A stretch of DNA of 64,000 nt. Origin: Desulfarculus sp. (GTDB lineage: Bacteria > Desulfobacterota > Desulfarculia > Desulfarculales > Desulfarculaceae). The notes below the pieces were generated by a model, which was not told where the DNA came from, did not search any database, and saw nothing but the letters and a program-made list of their open reading frames with translations. The translations under genes and the position numbers were made by a program. Positions within the stretch are counted from its first letter, which is position 1, and every line of letters begins with the position of its first letter. This document shows, piece by piece, positions 29,543 to 38,831 of this stretch. Location of the stretch: assembly GCA_003605055.1 (NCBI GenBank), contig QZKP01000075.1, positions 26,961-90,960 of the forward strand, read 5' to 3'.

Positions 29543-30322
29543 TTGCCCTTCTACGCCGGCATAGACGTGGGCTCGCTGTCCAGCGACGCGGTGATCATAG
29601 ACCAGGAAGGCCGCATGCTGGGCAGCGCCATCACCGAGACCGGGGCCCACTCCACCCAGGCCGCCGAAAAGGCCCTGGACCTGGCCCTGGCCCAGGCCGG
29701 CCTGAGCCGCGGCGACCTGGCCTTTTCCGTGGCCACCGGCTACGGCCGGGTCTCGGTGCCCATGGCCCAAAAGACCATCACCGAGATTTCCTGCCACGGC
29801 CTGGGGGCGCACGCCATCTTCCCCAACACCCGCACGGTGATAGACATCGGCGGCCAGGACTCCAAGGCCATCAGCCTGGACGAGAGGGGCAAGGTGGTGG
29901 ATTTCGTCATGAACGACAAGTGCGCCGCCGGCACCGGCCGCTTTCTGGAGGTGATGGCCGGCAAGCTGGGGCTGACCCTGGACGACCTGGGCCGCCTGTC
30001 CCTGGCCGCCGCGGGCGAGGTGAGCATCTCCAGCGTGTGCACTGTCTTCGCCGAGAGCGAGGTGGTCTCCCTGGTGGCCCGCAACCACCCCCGGGAGCAG
30101 ATCGTCCGGGGCCTGCACCGGGCCATCGTCAACCGGGTGGCGGCCATGGTGGGCGGCCTGGGGGTCAAGGAGGCGGTGACCATGAGCGGGGGGGTGGCCA
30201 AGAACGCCGGCGTGGTGGCCCTGATGGCCGAGCGCCTGGGGATCAATATCCAGGTGCCGCCCGAGCCCCAGATCGTGGGCGCCCTGGGCGCGGCGCTCTT
30301 GGCCCGGCGGCAGGCGGGGTAG
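29543..30322 (+). CDS. Acyl-CoA dehydratase activase (BcrAD/BadFG/HgdC family), second copy
   Basis: TTG start; GIDVGSLSSDAVIID, DIGGQDSKAISL, MNDKCAAGTGRFLEVMA. Confidence 0.93.
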   Translation: MPFYAGIDVGSLSSDAVIIDQEGRMLGSAITETGAHSTQAAEKALDLALAQAGLSRGDLAFSVATGYGRVSVPMAQKTITEISCHGLGAHAIFPNTRTVIDIGGQDSKAISLDERGKVVDFVMNDKCAAGTGRFLEVMAGKLGLTLDDLGRLSLAAAGEVSISSVCTVFAESEVVSLVARNHPREQIVRGLHRAIVNRVAAMVGGLGVKEAVTMSGGVAKNAGVVALMAERLGINIQVPPEPQIVGALGAALLARRQAG

Positions 30323-30388
30323 GGCGGGCGCGGGGCGGACCGTGGACCGCGGCGCGGGGCTGGATCATCAGCAAGTACGGAGCCAGGC

Positions 30389-31420
30389 ATGCAACAGCGC
30401 CGGCTGGGCAACACCGGCCTCACGGTCACCGAGGTGGGCTTCGGCGGCATCCCCCTCACCCGCCTGGGGCTGGAGGAGGGCGCGGAGTTAGTGCGCCAGG
30501 CCGTTGGCCTGGGCTTCCGGTACTTTGACACCGCCAACCTCTACGGCGACTCCGAGGTCAAGATGGGCCTGGGGCTCATGGGCCTGCGCGAGCAGGTGGC
30601 GCTGGCCACCAAGACCCGGGCCCGCGACGGCGACACCGCGGCCCGGCACCTGGAAAAGAGCCTGCAGGACCTGCGCACCGACTGGATAGACCTGTACCAA
30701 CTGCACAACCTCTCCGAGGCCGGCGGCCTGGAGCGCGTGCTCGCTCCGGACGGGGCCTGGCCAATGCTGGAGCGGGCGCGAGAGCAGGGGATGATCCGGG
30801 CCCTGGGCTTCAGCTCCCACAACCCGGACCAGGCCCGGGCCGCCATCAACAGCGGCCTGTTCGCCAGCGTGCAGTTCGCCTTCAACTTCGTGGAGCACGA
30901 CTCCTACCAGCGGGTGTTTTCCGCGGGCCTGGCGCGGGGCATGGGCCTGATCGCCATGAAGCCCCTGGGCGGCGGACTGTTGCAGCGGGCCGATTTGTGC
31001 TTCCGCTTTTTGCAGGCCCACCCCGAGGTGGTGCCCATTCCGGGCATCCAGAGCCTGGCCGAGGCCCAGGAGATACGGGACCTGTACGAAAACCGCCGCC
31101 CCCTGAGCCAGCAGGACCAGCAGGACATGCGGGCCATACGCGCCGAGCTGGGCGAGCGCTTTTGCCACCGCTGCGAGTACTGCCTGCCCTGCGAGCAGGG
31201 GGTGGCCATCCCCAACGTGATGCTGTTCCAGACCCAGCAGCGCCGCTTCTCGCCGGAGATGATCAAGAACATCTCCAGCCGGGCCATGGCCACGGTGGAA
31301 AACTGCATCGAGTGCGGCCAGTGCGCGGAGCGCTGTCCCTACGACCTGCCCATCCCCCAGATGATGCGGGAGCTTTACCAGCAGTACGAGCAGTTCCTGG
31401 CGCAGCACGGCCTGAGCTGA
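30389..31420 (+). CDS. Aldo/keto reductase with C-terminal 4Fe-4S domain
   Basis: AKR barrel start; C-terminal CHRCEYCLPC and CIECGQCAERCPYDLP. Confidence 0.9.
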   Translation: MQQRRLGNTGLTVTEVGFGGIPLTRLGLEEGAELVRQAVGLGFRYFDTANLYGDSEVKMGLGLMGLREQVALATKTRARDGDTAARHLEKSLQDLRTDWIDLYQLHNLSEAGGLERVLAPDGAWPMLERAREQGMIRALGFSSHNPDQARAAINSGLFASVQFAFNFVEHDSYQRVFSAGLARGMGLIAMKPLGGGLLQRADLCFRFLQAHPEVVPIPGIQSLAEAQEIRDLYENRRPLSQQDQQDMRAIRAELGERFCHRCEYCLPCEQGVAIPNVMLFQTQQRRFSPEMIKNISSRAMATVENCIECGQCAERCPYDLPIPQMMRELYQQYEQFLAQHGLS

Positions 31421-31432
31421 GGCGGGCCCAAG

Positions 31433-31457
31433 AAAAAGGGGCCCGCGCGGGGCCCCT
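31433..31457 (-). terminator. Intrinsic terminator between convergent genes
   Basis: AGGGGCCC-GCGCG-GGGCCCCT stem with a T run on - strand. Confidence 0.65.
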
Positions 31458-31483
31458 GGTCAAGTTGCCTGGTTGGTTCAGGG

Positions 31484-31846
31484 CTAGGCGACGACCCACT
31501 TCCAGGCCGCGTCCTCCTGGCCGGCCGCGAAGGTCTTGATCTCCCCGGACATGAAGTGGCCGCCCACCTTGGCCCCCCAGTTGACCCAGCTGGGGGCGCC
31601 CACCACCGCCAGCTTGGCGCAGTCCTTGCGGTGCTTCAGGCCGAAGGCGGCGTCGTCCCAGGCCGCCTTGGCCTCCCATCCCCGGAAGTCCATGGCGAAG
31701 ATGAGCATGACCTTGACCCGGCCATGCTGCTTGATGAGCGCCTCCAGGCGGGGGATGAACACCTTCTGATAATCCGCGTCCGTGAGCTTGCCGCTGGCCC
31801 GCACGGCCAGGGCCGCGCCCGCACTCTGGGTCAACACCTCCAGCAT
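31484..31846 (-). CDS. SpoIIAA/STAS-like protein
   Basis: SGKLTDADYQKVFIPRLEALI, GHRKDCAKLAVVG-like pattern. Confidence 0.75.
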   Translation of the reverse strand: MLEVLTQSAGAALAVRASGKLTDADYQKVFIPRLEALIKQHGRVKVMLIFAMDFRGWEAKAAWDDAAFGLKHRKDCAKLAVVGAPSWVNWGAKVGGHFMSGEIKTFAAGQEDAAWKWVVA

Positions 31847-31915
31847 GTCGCGCCTCCTTAGGCCTCGGTCAGCCGGCCGGCCAAGGGCGCCGCGGACGGC
31901 GGGCGGCCGCTCTGC

Positions 31916-32989
31916 CTACTCCGCCGCCTCCTCCGGCGGCCGCACCCTTTGGGCGGCGCCGGCCTTGCCTCCCTTGGGCAGGGCCTTGACCTCGAAAATC
32001 ACCTCCTGGCCCTCGTCCAGGTTCTCGAAGGCCAGGCCTCCCTCCAGGTCGGTCAGGTGGAAGAAGAAGCTGACGCCGTCGTCGGTGGTGATGAAGCCGT
32101 AGCCCTTGTCCTCCTTCTTGAAGTCCACCACCCCGCCCAGGGTCTCGCCGAGGCCGGGCATGCCCTCCTGGGGCGGGTAGTCCTCGTAGTCTTCGCCCGC
32201 ATCCTGTTGCTGGCCGCCGTTGCGGCGCTCGGCGTAGGCCTGGCGGCAGGCGTCGCAGTAGACCGGCTCGCCCCGGCGGGGGCGGTAGGTGGTCCAGAAG
32301 TGGCGGTCGCCCTGGTGGTCCGGCGACTGGCACTCCAGCTCCTGGGGCTCGTATCTCAGCTCCAGCTCATCCAGCAGGTCGTCCATCCAGATGACCCCGA
32401 AGTCCTTGACCCCGGCTTGGTCGTGGGGCTCGGCCAGCTCCTGAGCGCAGGAGGAGCGCACGCTGACGATGGCCACCCGCTTGCCCAGGCGGCGGGCGGT
32501 GTTCAGCATGGGGATGAAGTCCCGGTCGCCCAGCACCACCACCGCGATGTCCATGGCCGAGGGCAGGGCGGCGTAGAACAAAAGCTGGGAGGCCAGAGCG
32601 ATGTCCACGCACTTTTCCCGCGGCTGGAAGGTGTCCTCCGGGTTGCGGTCGCCGTGGCGCACCCGCCGGCCCCGGAAGTCGATGGCGAATATCTCGGTCT
32701 GGTAGTGGTAGTCCTCCTTGAGCAGCCGGTAGAATTCCTCCTGACGGGTGATGAGCTGGGCGTCCTGGGGGTCGTAGTTGGTGGGCAGGCTGGCGAAGAG
32801 ATGGTTGCGCACCACGTCCACCCCCAGGGCGCCCACCCCCAGGTACTCGCCCAGCTCCCGGGCGATCACCTTGGGCAGGATCCCATAGTCCACTTTGAAC
32901 TCCTGCTTGCCGCAGGACTCGGCCAGGCGGGGCAGGGTGCGGTAGAGCCAGGTGCCATCGATGAAAATCATAATCTTATACATATTCAC
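31916..32989 (-). CDS. NYN (LabA-like) nuclease-type protein fused to a Cys-rich linker and cold-shock domain
   Basis: IFIDGTWLYRTLPRLAE, VVVLGDRDFIPMLNTARRLGKRVAIVSV, C-terminal GGVVDFKKEDKGYGFITTDDGVSFFFHLTDL. Confidence 0.85.
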   Translation of the reverse strand: MNMYKIMIFIDGTWLYRTLPRLAESCGKQEFKVDYGILPKVIARELGEYLGVGALGVDVVRNHLFASLPTNYDPQDAQLITRQEEFYRLLKEDYHYQTEIFAIDFRGRRVRHGDRNPEDTFQPREKCVDIALASQLLFYAALPSAMDIAVVVLGDRDFIPMLNTARRLGKRVAIVSVRSSCAQELAEPHDQAGVKDFGVIWMDDLLDELELRYEPQELECQSPDHQGDRHFWTTYRPRRGEPVYCDACRQAYAERRNGGQQQDAGEDYEDYPPQEGMPGLGETLGGVVDFKKEDKGYGFITTDDGVSFFFHLTDLEGGLAFENLDEGQEVIFEVKALPKGGKAGAAQRVRPPEEAAE

Positions 32990-33247
32990 CTCTCAGTTTT
33001 GAATCTTGGCCGGCCGCAGAATAGCCGGCCCATCAGCGCGGCGGGGGACAATGGCAACACCATGCTGCACAACCCTGGGCAGGCTTCGCCCCGCCGCCAG
33101 GACAGACGGCTAAAGTAAACATCATGCCCGCCTTTTAGTCAAACGATGCCGGCAGGCGCCCGAGGTCCGTCCATTTCCCCGGGCAGGGTGCAACGCACGG
33201 GAAAACCATATGGCCGGCCCCGGCCGCGGGCCAGGAAGGCAGCGCAC

Positions 33248-33345
33248 AAAAAAACCCCGGCCGGTGCGGCCGGGGTTAAGTGAGGGAGGGATGCCCTCGG
33301 CAGTGAAGGGAGGGGTCTGCCGAATGCCATTAGTGATCTGCAAAC
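33248..33345 (-). ncRNA. Candidate trans-acting sRNA with two CCCUCCC motifs and an intrinsic terminator
   Basis: TCGGCAG-13 nt C-rich loop-CTGCCGA hairpin, linker CATCCCTCCCTCACTT, then 11-bp GC hairpin with T run; 5' end not determined. Confidence 0.45.
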
Positions 33346-33608
33346 CCCTTGCCAGGAGGGCCGGCTGGCGGCCTGTTTTTAATTTCGCCAATTAATTGAA
33401 GATCATGGCCCGTGGAGTGCGCGCCGGTTGGCCCATCCGCGGCCGGCCTTCCTACGGGCAGGTAGCCTTTGGCGGGGAAAAGTTACAATTTGGTAGGCGC
33501 CTGGCGCGGCCCAGAATGGCCAGGGGCTTAATTATCAACCGTTACCTAAGGTTATAAATATGGACTCAACCCGAGCCCCGAGGCACGGATTTTGCTGCGT
33601 TCCATGGC

Positions 33609-35087
33609 ATGTCCGCCGCCTGGAGCGATAAAGAGCGCCTGCTGCTCACCGAGATGGCCCTGTTGGTGGACCAGGCCCTGGACCTGCCCCAGGTGCTGGA
33701 CCGGGTGCTGGCCGTGCTGTCCCGGGCCCTGCCCGGCCGTTGGGCGGAGGTGGCCTGGCTGGACCCGGCCCGGGGCCAGTTGCTGCGCCGGGCCCTGGAC
33801 GGCCCGGCCGCGCCGGAGCCGGGGCCGGACCCCGCCGCGGAGCTCTACGCCCGGGTGATGCACGGCGGGCGGCCCTTCCTGGCCGCCGGCCCCCTGTGGG
33901 CCGTGCCCCTGTTTCTGCACGGCAGCGCGGCCGGGGTGCTGGCCGTGGAGGCCCAGGGCCAGGAGGCAGCCCCGGAGCAGCGGCGGGTGCTGGGCGCGGC
34001 CGGGGAGATGCTCAGCCGACTGCTGCACCTGCACCGGCGCATCCAGGCCCGCCTGGCCCCCTTGCAGGGCCCGCCCGGCGAGCCCTCCGGCCAGGAGGCG
34101 GCCGAGGCCAGCCACCTGCTCCTGGAGGGCCAGAGCCAGGCCATGGCCCAGGTGCAGGAGCTCTTGCACAAGGTGGCGCCCAGCGAGGCCTCGGTGCTGC
34201 TGCTGGGTCCCCTGGGCAGCGGCAAGGCCCAGGCCGCCGGGCTCATCCACCGGCTCAGCCCCCGGGCGGACCGGCCCCTGCTGCGCCTGGACTGCGCCTT
34301 TGTCAGCCAGGAGGTCTCGGAGCGCCGCCTGTTCGGCTACGAGAAGGGCGCCTTTTCCGGGGCCACCGAGCCCCGGGCGGGCCTCTTGGAGCGGGCTCAG
34401 GGCGGCTCGCTGTTCATGACCGACATCACCAGCCTGGGGCCGCCCCTGCAGGCCAAGCTGCTGCGCGTGCTGCAGGAGCGCCAGTACGAGCGCCTGGGCG
34501 GCAGCCAGACCCGCAGCTCCCAGGCCCGCATCCTGGCCGCCAGCCGCCAGGACCTGGCCGCGGCCGTGGAGCAGGGGCAGTTCCGCCAGGACCTGTACTA
34601 CCGCCTCAACGTCTTCCCCATCACCCTGCCGCCGCTGGCCCGCCGCCGGGAGGACATACCGCTGTTGGTCCGCTTCTTTCTGGAAAGGGCCGCGGCCGCG
34701 GTCGGCCGCCGCCTGTCCCTGAACCAGCAGGCCCTGGACGTGCTCACCCACTATGCCTGGCCGGGCAACGTGGCCGAACTGGAAAACCTCTGCCAGCGCC
34801 TGGCCCTGCTCACCCAAGGCGATGCGGTGACCCTGGCGGACCTGCCCTCTTTCGTGTTCCAGCGCGAGGCCAAGGAGCCCAGCCAGCGGGCCGGGGCCCT
34901 CTCCCGCCTGGAGGAGATGGAGCGGCGGGCGGTGGTGGCGGCCCTGGAGCGCAACCAATGGGTGCAGTCCCACGCCGCGGCCGAGCTGGGCCTGACCCTG
35001 AGGCAGATCGGCTACCGCATCAAGAAGTTCGGCCTGGAGGGGGCCATTCGCCGCGGCCGGGGGCAGGCCCCCGAGGCCAGAACCTGA
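33609..35087 (+). CDS. NifA-like sigma-54 activator with degenerate ATPase motifs
   Basis: [23 protein letters not shown], NifA-type C-terminal [19 protein letters not shown]. Confidence 0.85.
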   Translation: MSAAWSDKERLLLTEMALLVDQALDLPQVLDRVLAVLSRALPGRWAEVAWLDPARGQLLRRALDGPAAPEPGPDPAAELYARVMHGGRPFLAAGPLWAVPLFLHGSAAGVLAVEAQGQEAAPEQRRVLGAAGEMLSRLLHLHRRIQARLAPLQGPPGEPSGQEAAEASHLLLEGQSQAMAQVQELLHKVAPSEASVLLLGPLGSGKAQAAGLIHRLSPRADRPLLRLDCAFVSQEVSERRLFGYEKGAFSGATEPRAGLLERAQGGSLFMTDITSLGPPLQAKLLRVLQERQYERLGGSQTRSSQARILAASRQDLAAAVEQGQFRQDLYYRLNVFPITLPPLARRREDIPLLVRFFLERAAAAVGRRLSLNQQALDVLTHYAWPGNVAELENLCQRLALLTQGDAVTLADLPSFVFQREAKEPSQRAGALSRLEEMERRAVVAALERNQWVQSHAAAELGLTLRQIGYRIKKFGLEGAIRRGRGQAPEART

Positions 35088-35150
35088 GGCGGGCGGCCCC
35101 CTGATTCCGCCCCCGCCGGCGGCTGAGGGCCTGAAAAGGGGAGGCGGCGT

Positions 35151-35549
35151 TCAGTCCTCTGGCTGGACCGGCGGGCCCAGCAGGGGCCGCAGCACCTCGC
35201 ACTGCCGGCAGACCTTCATCTTTTCCTGCCAGTCGCGGTACACCACGCCCTCGCAGATGGTGCCGTTGACGAACCAGCACAGGCCGCCCACCTGAAACTC
35301 CCAGGCCGGACAGCGCCGTCTGGTCTCCGGTGGGCAATGCTTGACCTTCCAGCAGGCGGCCAGCCTGCCCTCCCGGTTGCGCTGGCAGGCCAGCAGAAAC
35401 AGCATCTGCCGCTCCACGTGCCCCGGCACCTTGCGCCAGCCCTGCTCATAGCTGTGCACCGCCTTGAGCGAGGTGCCCAGGAGTTGGGCCATCTCGTTCT
35501 GGGTCTTGCTCAACTCGGCGCGCAGGCGCTTGAATTCCTGGCTGTCCAT
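35151..35549 (-). CDS. XRE-type HTH regulator with Cys-rich C-terminus
   Basis: FKRLRAELSKTQNEMAQLLGTSLKAVHSYEQGWRKVP; C-terminal C/W-rich segment; alternative GTG start at 35588. Confidence 0.75.
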   Translation of the reverse strand: MDSQEFKRLRAELSKTQNEMAQLLGTSLKAVHSYEQGWRKVPGHVERQMLFLLACQRNREGRLAACWKVKHCPPETRRRCPAWEFQVGGLCWFVNGTICEGVVYRDWQEKMKVCRQCEVLRPLLGPPVQPED

Positions 35550-35589
35550 GGCCCCGTAACGCTGAGAGTTGACCCCGATACTATTCACT

Positions 35590-35606
35590 ATGCCACAGAG
35601 TGGTAT
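35590..35606. promoter_or_regulatory. Operator-like inverted repeat, copy 1
   Basis: ATGCCAC-AGA-GTGGTAT. Confidence 0.65.
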
Positions 35607-35709
35607 TAGTTTTCAATTCCACCCGCGGGCCCTTCCGGGAAAACATCTAAATACCGCTACATCAACGGCTTAGCTTCAAAATGCAGGCCCAATGGGTCAG
35701 GGAAAAAAT

Positions 35710-35726
35710 ATACCACAAAAGGGTAT
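35710..35726. promoter_or_regulatory. Operator-like inverted repeat, copy 2
   Basis: ATACCAC-AAA-AGGGTAT. Confidence 0.6.
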
Positions 35727-35743
35727 TTTTCAGTAGACGACGC

Positions 35744-35760
35744 ATACCACAATGTGGTAT
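35744..35760. promoter_or_regulatory. Operator-like inverted repeat, copy 3 (perfect)
   Basis: ATACCAC-AAT-GTGGTAT. Confidence 0.7.
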
Positions 35761-35914
35761 AAAATTCTTATACGAGGGGGCGGCGCAGCCGGGGCCCGGT
35801 CCCTGCCTAGGGCGCCAGAGCGGCGCCGCGCTCCGGCCGATCCGGGTTTCCGGCGCGGCCGCCGGCCGCGAACGCCGGAGCAGTTCCGGCCGGCCGGAGA
35901 AAAGGAGGATTCAC

Positions 35915-36481
35915 ATGAAGGCGGTGAGGGTTTTGTGGTTGCTGGCCCTGGGCCTGGCCCTTTCCCTGGGCGCGGCCCAGGCCAAGGTTTCGCCTCCGCC
36001 CCAGGCGGACGCCGTCACCATCAAGCCTTACGTGCAAAGGTCCCTGCTGGAGGCCTGCCAGGCCGCCGTACGCATGGGCCACCTGAACGAGGTGCCCCAA
36101 CTAGACTTCCAGGCCGTGGTCCAGTTGCTCTATGGCAACTGCCCCGACGTGCGGCCCATCGCAGCCTACTCCCTGGGCGAGATCGGCGACCCGCAGGCCT
36201 ATGGGGCCCTGGTGGGCCAGCTCAAGCACCAGGACGGCCACCTGCGCGCCGCCGCGGCCCGGGCCCTGGGCAAGATCGGCGACCCGCGGGCCGTGCCTTA
36301 CCTGGCCAACCTGGTGCTGGACCAGTCCCAGCCCACCTATGTCCGCTGTGATGCAGCCGCCGCCCTGGGCATGATCGGCGGCCAAGGGGCCGCGGCGCCT
36401 TTGCGCCAGGTGGCCTCCGGCGAGAAGGGTCAACTGCAAAGGGACGCGGCCCGCTCCCTGGCCCGTCTGTCCCCGCTATAG
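35915..36481 (+). CDS. Secreted HEAT-repeat protein
   Basis: Signal peptide MKAVRVLWLLALGLALSLGAAQA; HEAT repeats IAAYSLGEIGDPQAYGALVGQL / AAARALGKIGDPRAVPYLANL; SD AAAGGAGG. Confidence 0.8.
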   Translation: MKAVRVLWLLALGLALSLGAAQAKVSPPPQADAVTIKPYVQRSLLEACQAAVRMGHLNEVPQLDFQAVVQLLYGNCPDVRPIAAYSLGEIGDPQAYGALVGQLKHQDGHLRAAAARALGKIGDPRAVPYLANLVLDQSQPTYVRCDAAAALGMIGGQGAAAPLRQVASGEKGQLQRDAARSLARLSPL

Positions 36482-36566
36482 CTCCCCCCAGCTCCGCGGG
36501 CGGGCGCCGCGCCGTCCCGGAACGCCGTCCGAAGGGCGTTGCTTCCCGGCCGCGAGCTGACCTCCT

Positions 36567-36609
36567 GCCACCCCTCCGCCCGCGCCCATGGCCCGGGCGG
36601 AGGGGTGGC
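36567..36609. terminator. 16-bp hairpin between convergent genes, possible bidirectional terminator
   Basis: GCCACCCCTCCGCCCG-11 nt-CGGGCGGAGGGGTGGC; no clear T run. Confidence 0.5.
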
Positions 36610-36629
36610 CTCTCTTGGCCTCCAGCGGC

Positions 36630-37220
36630 CTACTCCGGCTGACCGTTGAACAGGCGGTAGGACGACAGCACCCGCTGGGCCACCTGCACCAGCCGCTGGT
36701 TGGTGTTGCGGGCGTGCTTCTGCAGGCGCTGCATGGCCTCGGCCTCACTGATCTGCAGGCTGGCCATGAGCACGCTCTTGGCCCGCTCGATCACCTCCCG
36801 TTCGGCCAACTGCTGCTCCAGGGAGGCCTGCTCGGCCAGCAGCCGGCAGGCCCGCTCCTGGCCGGCCCGGGCCAGGTCCAGCACCAGGGCCGCGGCCTGG
36901 GCCGGGAGATCGGCGGTGACCAGGCCCAGGGCGCCTAGGCGCAGGGCCAGGGCAACCAGCTCGGGCTCCATCTGAGCCAGGGCCAGCACCACCCCCACCG
37001 AGGGCGGCGCCAGCTCCGGCTCCCAGGCCTGGCGCTCCGCGGCGCTGAAGCCCCACAGGTCCCAGATCACCAGCAGGCCCTCCTGGGAGGCCGCCGGCAA
37101 CAGGGGGGGCGCCTGGGTCTGCAGCAGGGGATGCTCCAGGACCTGGGCCGCGGCCTCGGCGATGACCGGGGCCAGGGGGGAGCCGCTCTTTTCAAGCAGG
37201 ACAACATGGATGTCGGACAC
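36630..37220 (-). CDS. ANTAR-domain response regulator with degenerate receiver
   Basis: REVIERAKSVLMASLQISEAEAMQRLQKHARNTNQRL; GTG start VSDIHVVLLEK. Confidence 0.78.
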   Translation of the reverse strand: MSDIHVVLLEKSGSPLAPVIAEAAAQVLEHPLLQTQAPPLLPAASQEGLLVIWDLWGFSAAERQAWEPELAPPSVGVVLALAQMEPELVALALRLGALGLVTADLPAQAAALVLDLARAGQERACRLLAEQASLEQQLAEREVIERAKSVLMASLQISEAEAMQRLQKHARNTNQRLVQVAQRVLSSYRLFNGQPE

Positions 37221-37221
37221 G

Positions 37222-37241
37222 GGCCGCCTCCTTTGGCGGCC
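37222..37241 (-). promoter_or_regulatory. Hexaloop hairpin overlapping the SD of the ANTAR gene
   Basis: - strand GGCCGCC-AAAGGA-GGCGGCC, 1 nt before the GTG start. Confidence 0.5.
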
Positions 37242-37383
37242 GGTGCCTTGCAAACCCCCCTCCAAGGGGGCGAGGGAAAATTGTCCCGTAATAAAGGCTG
37301 GTTGACTTTGGGGGCCTGCTTGCCCTTCAGCCCGGGTTTCGGCAAGAGGCCTGCTGAACTACCGTAGTTGAGCGCAGAAGGGA

Positions 37384-38415
37384 TCAGGTGCGGCGGGTGA
37401 CCACGTAGGGGGCCAGCTCCAGCAGGGTCTCCATCTCCGGGGCGGGTTCGCCGGGGCCCAGCAGGGGGATCAGGGCCTGCTGGGCGGCCAGGGCATGGGC
37501 CCGGGCCTGGGCAAAGGTGTGCTCCACCCCGCCGCGAGCCCGCACCAGCTCCTTGGCCTGGGGGATCACCCCGGGGTCCTGGGGTATGGCCCGGGCCAGC
37601 TCCAGCAGGCGGTGGCGCACCTCGGCCGGGGCCTGGTCGCGCACCTCTATGAAGGGCAGGGTGATCTTGCCCTCGGCCAGGTCGTGGCCCACCGGCTTGC
37701 CGAACTCGTGCTCGCTGCCCACGTAGTCCAGGGCGTCGTCCACCATCTGGAAGGCGATGCCCAGCGCCAGGCCGTAGTCGTAAAGGCTCTTGACCGTCTT
37801 TTGGTCCGCGCCCGCGTAGATGGCCCCCATCTGGCAGGCGGCGGCGATGAGCACCGCGGTCTTGGAGACGATGATCTCCTGGTAGCGGGCCGGGCTCAGC
37901 TCCAGGTCGCCGGTGTGCAAAAGCTCCAGCACCTGGCCCTCGGCCATGATGGTGGTGCAGTCGGTGAGTGCGCTGACGAAGCGGTGGTCGGCCACCTCGG
38001 CGGCCAGGGAGTAGCTCTTGGAGAACAGGAAGTCCCCCACCAGGATCACTGCGTCGTTGCCGTAGCGGGTGCGGGCCGCGGGCCGGCCCCGTCGGCGGCC
38101 GGCCTCGTCCACCACGTCGTCGTGCAGCAGGGTGGCCGCGTGCAGGAACTCGAAGATGGCCGCGTGGCGTGGCCGGCCCTGGCCCCCGGCGGCCGCGGCG
38201 GCCAGCAGATACAGCACCGGCCGCAGGCGCTTGCCGCCGCTGAAGATGATGTAGTCGCTCACCTCTTCTATGAAGGGCACATGGCTGCGCAGGGTCTGCT
38301 CCAGGGCCTGGTCCGCCGGACCGGCCAGGGACAGCACCCGCTCTTTGAGCTCCTCGGCGCTCAGGCGGCTGACCAGCGCCTCGGGGCCGGGCGCAGGGGG
38401 TTGCGGCGAACTCAT
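37384..38415 (-). CDS. Polyprenyl synthetase family protein (IspB-like)
   Basis: LLHDDVVDEAGRRRGRPAA and VDDALDYVGSEHEFGKPVGHDLAEGK. Confidence 0.93.
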   Translation of the reverse strand: MSSPQPPAPGPEALVSRLSAEELKERVLSLAGPADQALEQTLRSHVPFIEEVSDYIIFSGGKRLRPVLYLLAAAAAGGQGRPRHAAIFEFLHAATLLHDDVVDEAGRRRGRPAARTRYGNDAVILVGDFLFSKSYSLAAEVADHRFVSALTDCTTIMAEGQVLELLHTGDLELSPARYQEIIVSKTAVLIAAACQMGAIYAGADQKTVKSLYDYGLALGIAFQMVDDALDYVGSEHEFGKPVGHDLAEGKITLPFIEVRDQAPAEVRHRLLELARAIPQDPGVIPQAKELVRARGGVEHTFAQARAHALAAQQALIPLLGPGEPAPEMETLLELAPYVVTRRT

Positions 38416-38561
38416 GGGCCTTCCTCTTCCTGCCGATGGCGGCTGGGAGTCGAATACCGCAACGCCAGGGCCCTGTCAATGGCCCGGGCGCGGCCTACCC
38501 CCGGACCGCAAAGGATGATATATATGGTCCGCGCCCTGGTTTAAGGGGGCGCCTGGCCAAC

Positions 38562-38649
38562 GCCTGGGTGGTGGAACAGGTAGACACAGGGGACTTAAAA
38601 TCCCCAGGGTGAATAGCCCGTGCGGGTTCGAATCCCGCCCCAGGCACCA
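38562..38649 (+). tRNA. tRNA-Leu (anticodon TAA)
   Basis: GCCTGGG...GGGGA-CTTAAAA-TCCCC, long variable arm, GGTTCGAATCC, CCCAGGC-ACCA. Confidence 0.95.
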
Positions 38650-38831
38650 AAGAATGTAACTTAATCAAATTATTTTTAGGCGCGATTATTAGCCCGCCCG
38701 GCGCGGACCCTCAGCAGGCTATCAGCATCCAGACAGCATCCGTTGGAGATTCTGGTGCTTGGGTTGAGCTTGTCTTGGCTCAGCCCCCTCCGCGTGCTGG
38801 GATCCCGCCATGCCGGCCCTGGGCCCCGGCC

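Noticed and set aside
33122-33391. 89-aa ORF on - strand in the candidate sRNA region
   Set aside because: No recognisable domain, runs through a strong terminator hairpin; kept as a caveat for the sRNA call.
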